Shown here: one piece after another, positions 4,778-5,512 of the stretch | Numbering within the stretch: position 1 is the first letter of the stretch | How the letters are laid out: each line of letters opens with the position of its first letter | Assembly (NCBI GenBank): GCA_964606295.1 | Contig: CAZSFR010000033.1 | Location: forward strand, 1 to 5,512 | Reading direction: 5' to 3' | Source of the DNA: JAGOPB01 sp964606295 | GTDB taxonomy: Bacteria > Patescibacteriota > Minisyncoccia > Phycocordibacterales > UBA9973 | Length of the DNA stretch: 5,512 bases | The notes under the pieces: model-generated | Database searches by the model: none | Seen by the model: the letters and a program-made list of their open reading frames with translations, nothing else | Told to the model about the DNA's origin: nothing | Position numbers and translations under genes: made by a program

Positions 4778-4805
4778 ATTATAGCAACGTGTTCAAAATG
4801 CGCAA
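4778..4805 (-). promoter_or_regulatory. Promoter of the 6S-like RNA
   Basis: The minus strand carries TTGCGC (4805-4800), a 16-bp spacer and a perfect TATAAT (4783-4778), preceded by TGC to give a full extended -10. This is the strongest -10 in the window, as expected for an abundant RNA. The predicted start, 6-7 nt downstream, is 4771, exactly where the closing stem begins. Confidence 0.8.
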
Positions 4806-4835
4806 TCTAGACAATTTGGAAAAATGTATCCAAGC

Positions 4836-4861
4836 AAAAGGCCGCATCATTGCGGCCTTTT
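4836..4861 (-). terminator. Terminator hairpin downstream of ndk
   Basis: An 11-bp perfect stem (4836-4846 with 4851-4861) with GGCCGCA/TGCGGCC core and a TCAT loop begins 6 nt after the ndk stop. On the minus strand the U tract is modest (TTTTGCTT). On the plus strand it is stronger (six T, 4858-4863), but no plus-strand gene leads into it, so it is assigned to ndk. Confidence 0.75.
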
Positions 4862-4867
4862 TTCATA

Positions 4868-5374
4868 TTATTTCTTCTTTGTTTGTGTAAATTTCTCGTG
4901 GGCTGTTTCGTAAGAATAGAGTTCGCTCTCTTTGAACCAGTGCACGATCTCCTGCTTTGCTTCTTCAGCATCACCAGAGGCGTGGATAAGATTTGGAATG
5001 CCAATCTCGTTCGCATCAGCGTGTCCAAAACTCATATGAGAGTAATCGCCTCGAATAGTTCCGGGAAGTGCTGCTTTTGGCTCTGTCGCTCCTACCATTT
5101 TTCGGACAAGTGACGCAGCTTCAATACCTTCGAGAACAACGGGAATGACGGGACCCTCCATCATCATGTCGAGCGTGACGTCGAATGCCTTCTGTCCGCG
5201 GCGAGAAATCATTTTTCCAATACCCTCATAATGATTGTGGTAATGCGATTTGTCAGGCTGCATCATTTTCATGCCGACAACCTTGAGCCCTGCTTTCTCA
5301 AATCGAGTAAGTATTTCTCCCATAATGCCTCGCTGGATTGCGTCAGGTTTGAAGATGATAAGTGTTTTCTCCAT
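4868..5374 (-). CDS. ndk: Nucleoside diphosphate kinase
   Basis: Transfers the gamma-phosphate from ATP to other (d)NDPs through a phosphohistidine, supplying NTPs and dNTPs. Counting from the ATG at 5374 (168 residues): MEKTLIIFKPDAIQRG start with Lys9, VRKMVGATEP (90-99) with Arg91 and Thr97, PGTIRGD (104-110) with Arg108, Asn128 and the catalytic His131 (NLIHASGD). All residues expected at the nucleotide site are present. The enzyme is longer than the usual 140-150 residues. The Arg108-His131 distance is 23 rather than 13, a 10-residue insertion (around SHMSFGHADANEIG) beside the active site, and the segment around 39-62 also differs. An in-frame TTG at 5395 would add MKQSFIS. The ATG is preferred because it gives the canonical N-terminus. 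No Shine-Dalgarno; a hairpin lies 11 nt upstream. Single-gene unit with own promoter and terminator. Confidence 0.96.
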   Translation of the reverse strand: MEKTLIIFKPDAIQRGIMGEILTRFEKAGLKVVGMKMMQPDKSHYHNHYEGIGKMISRRGQKAFDVTLDMMMEGPVIPVVLEGIEAASLVRKMVGATEPKAALPGTIRGDYSHMSFGHADANEIGIPNLIHASGDAEEAKQEIVHWFKESELYSYETAHEKFTQTKKK

Positions 5375-5385
5375 GGAAATAAAAG

Positions 5386-5402
5386 ACTGCTTCAAGAGCA
5401 GT
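5386..5402 (-). promoter_or_regulatory. Hairpin in the ndk leader
   Basis: ACTGCT (5402-5397 on the minus strand) pairs perfectly with AGCAGT (5391-5386) around a 5-nt CTTGA loop. It ends 11 nt before the ndk ATG, where a ribosome binding site would otherwise be. The alternative TTG start (5395-5393) falls inside the loop. It could tune translation, or be a decay-protecting 5' structure; no ligand-binding motif is recognised. Confidence 0.45.
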
Positions 5403-5425
5403 AATGATTAACGAATAATAGAATG

Positions 5426-5454
5426 ATACTAACAAAAAAGACAGTCTTGTACAA
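5426..5454 (-). promoter_or_regulatory. Promoter of ndk
   Basis: The minus strand carries TTGTAC (5454-5449), a 17-bp spacer and TAGTAT (5431-5426), preceded by TGT so that it reads TGTTAGTAT, an extended -10. The predicted start is near 5419, giving a leader of about 45 nt that contains the hairpin at 5386-5402. Confidence 0.55.
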
Positions 5455-5477
5455 CTAGAGATTTTCTCTGGTTGTGC
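5449..5477. other. Inverted repeat at the right edge, possible 3' end of an upstream transcript
   Basis: 5451-5461 pairs with 5465-5475 (11 positions, one mismatch, 3-nt loop) and the stem can be extended by two pairs. On the minus strand a T6 run follows 11 nt later (5439-5434), too far for a canonical terminator, and it lies inside the ndk promoter spacer. The hairpin may end a gene to the right of the window or protect an RNA 3' end. No complete gene is visible in 5455-5512. Confidence 0.4.
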
Positions 5478-5512
5478 CATGTCTTATTGTGACGATGAAA
5501 AACGCTCCATAA

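Noticed and set aside
4836..4863. Plus-strand terminator for a plus-strand RNA in 4600-4835, given the strong T run.
   Set aside because: No plus-strand promoter or coding frame leads into it, while promoter, fold and terminator signals all support minus-strand transcription.
5393..5395. TTG start for ndk, adding seven residues.
   Set aside because: The ATG at 5374 gives the canonical NDK N-terminus, and the TTG sits in a hairpin loop.
5455..5511. A minus-strand fragment reading ...VTIRHGTTRENL then TAG, reminiscent of the RHG motif of histidine phosphatases.
   Set aside because: The motif belongs at the N-terminus of that family, but here a stop follows at once and only 18 codons are visible. 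It could be the tail of an unrelated gene or chance.

Overview
The window reads as a piece of core bacterial chromosome, most likely from a Candidate Phyla Radiation (Patescibacteria, Parcubacteria-like) genome. This placement is inference. It rests on the divergent, compact versions of housekeeping proteins, the AT-rich short intergenic gaps, the near absence of Shine-Dalgarno sequences, and the combination of a CPSF-type beta-CASP hydrolase with small orphan genes. No mobile element, CRISPR array, phage gene or defence system is visible.

Layout. (a) 48-936, minus strand: the trans-translation module. smpB is followed after 3 nt by ssrA (tmRNA), which ends in a rho-independent terminator. 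(b) 951-2138, plus strand: the classical infC-rpmI-rplT operon (IF3, L35, L20), with a TTGACT-17-TAAAAT promoter and a terminator that faces both ways. (c) 2142-4594, minus strand: a three-gene run, in transcription order a small four-helix membrane protein, a beta-CASP metallo-beta-lactamase hydrolase whose start overlaps the previous stop, and a SLOG/LOG-like Rossmann protein. It ends at the same bidirectional terminator. (d) 4604-4805, minus strand: a stretch with no protein gene that holds an independently transcribed structured RNA. It has its own strong extended -10 promoter, a 23-bp interrupted closing stem, a 13/14-nt central bubble, a terminal stem, and its own terminator. This is the architecture of 6S RNA. 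(e) 4836-5454, minus strand: ndk (nucleoside diphosphate kinase) with promoter and terminator. The right edge (5455-5512) holds a hairpin and perhaps the tail of an unseen gene.

Function. Most of the window concerns translation and RNA: initiation (IF3), large-subunit proteins (L35, L20), ribosome rescue (SmpB/tmRNA), a probable polymerase-regulating RNA (6S-like) and a probable ribonuclease (beta-CASP). Ndk supplies NTPs.

The points most worth a second look are the 6S-like RNA, a tmRNA with an unusually long 22-residue tag frame running through two tetraloop hairpins, the 3-nt smpB-ssrA junction, a His-to-Met change at motif C of the beta-CASP protein, and TGNTANNAT extended -10 elements so close to start codons that several mRNAs look leaderless.
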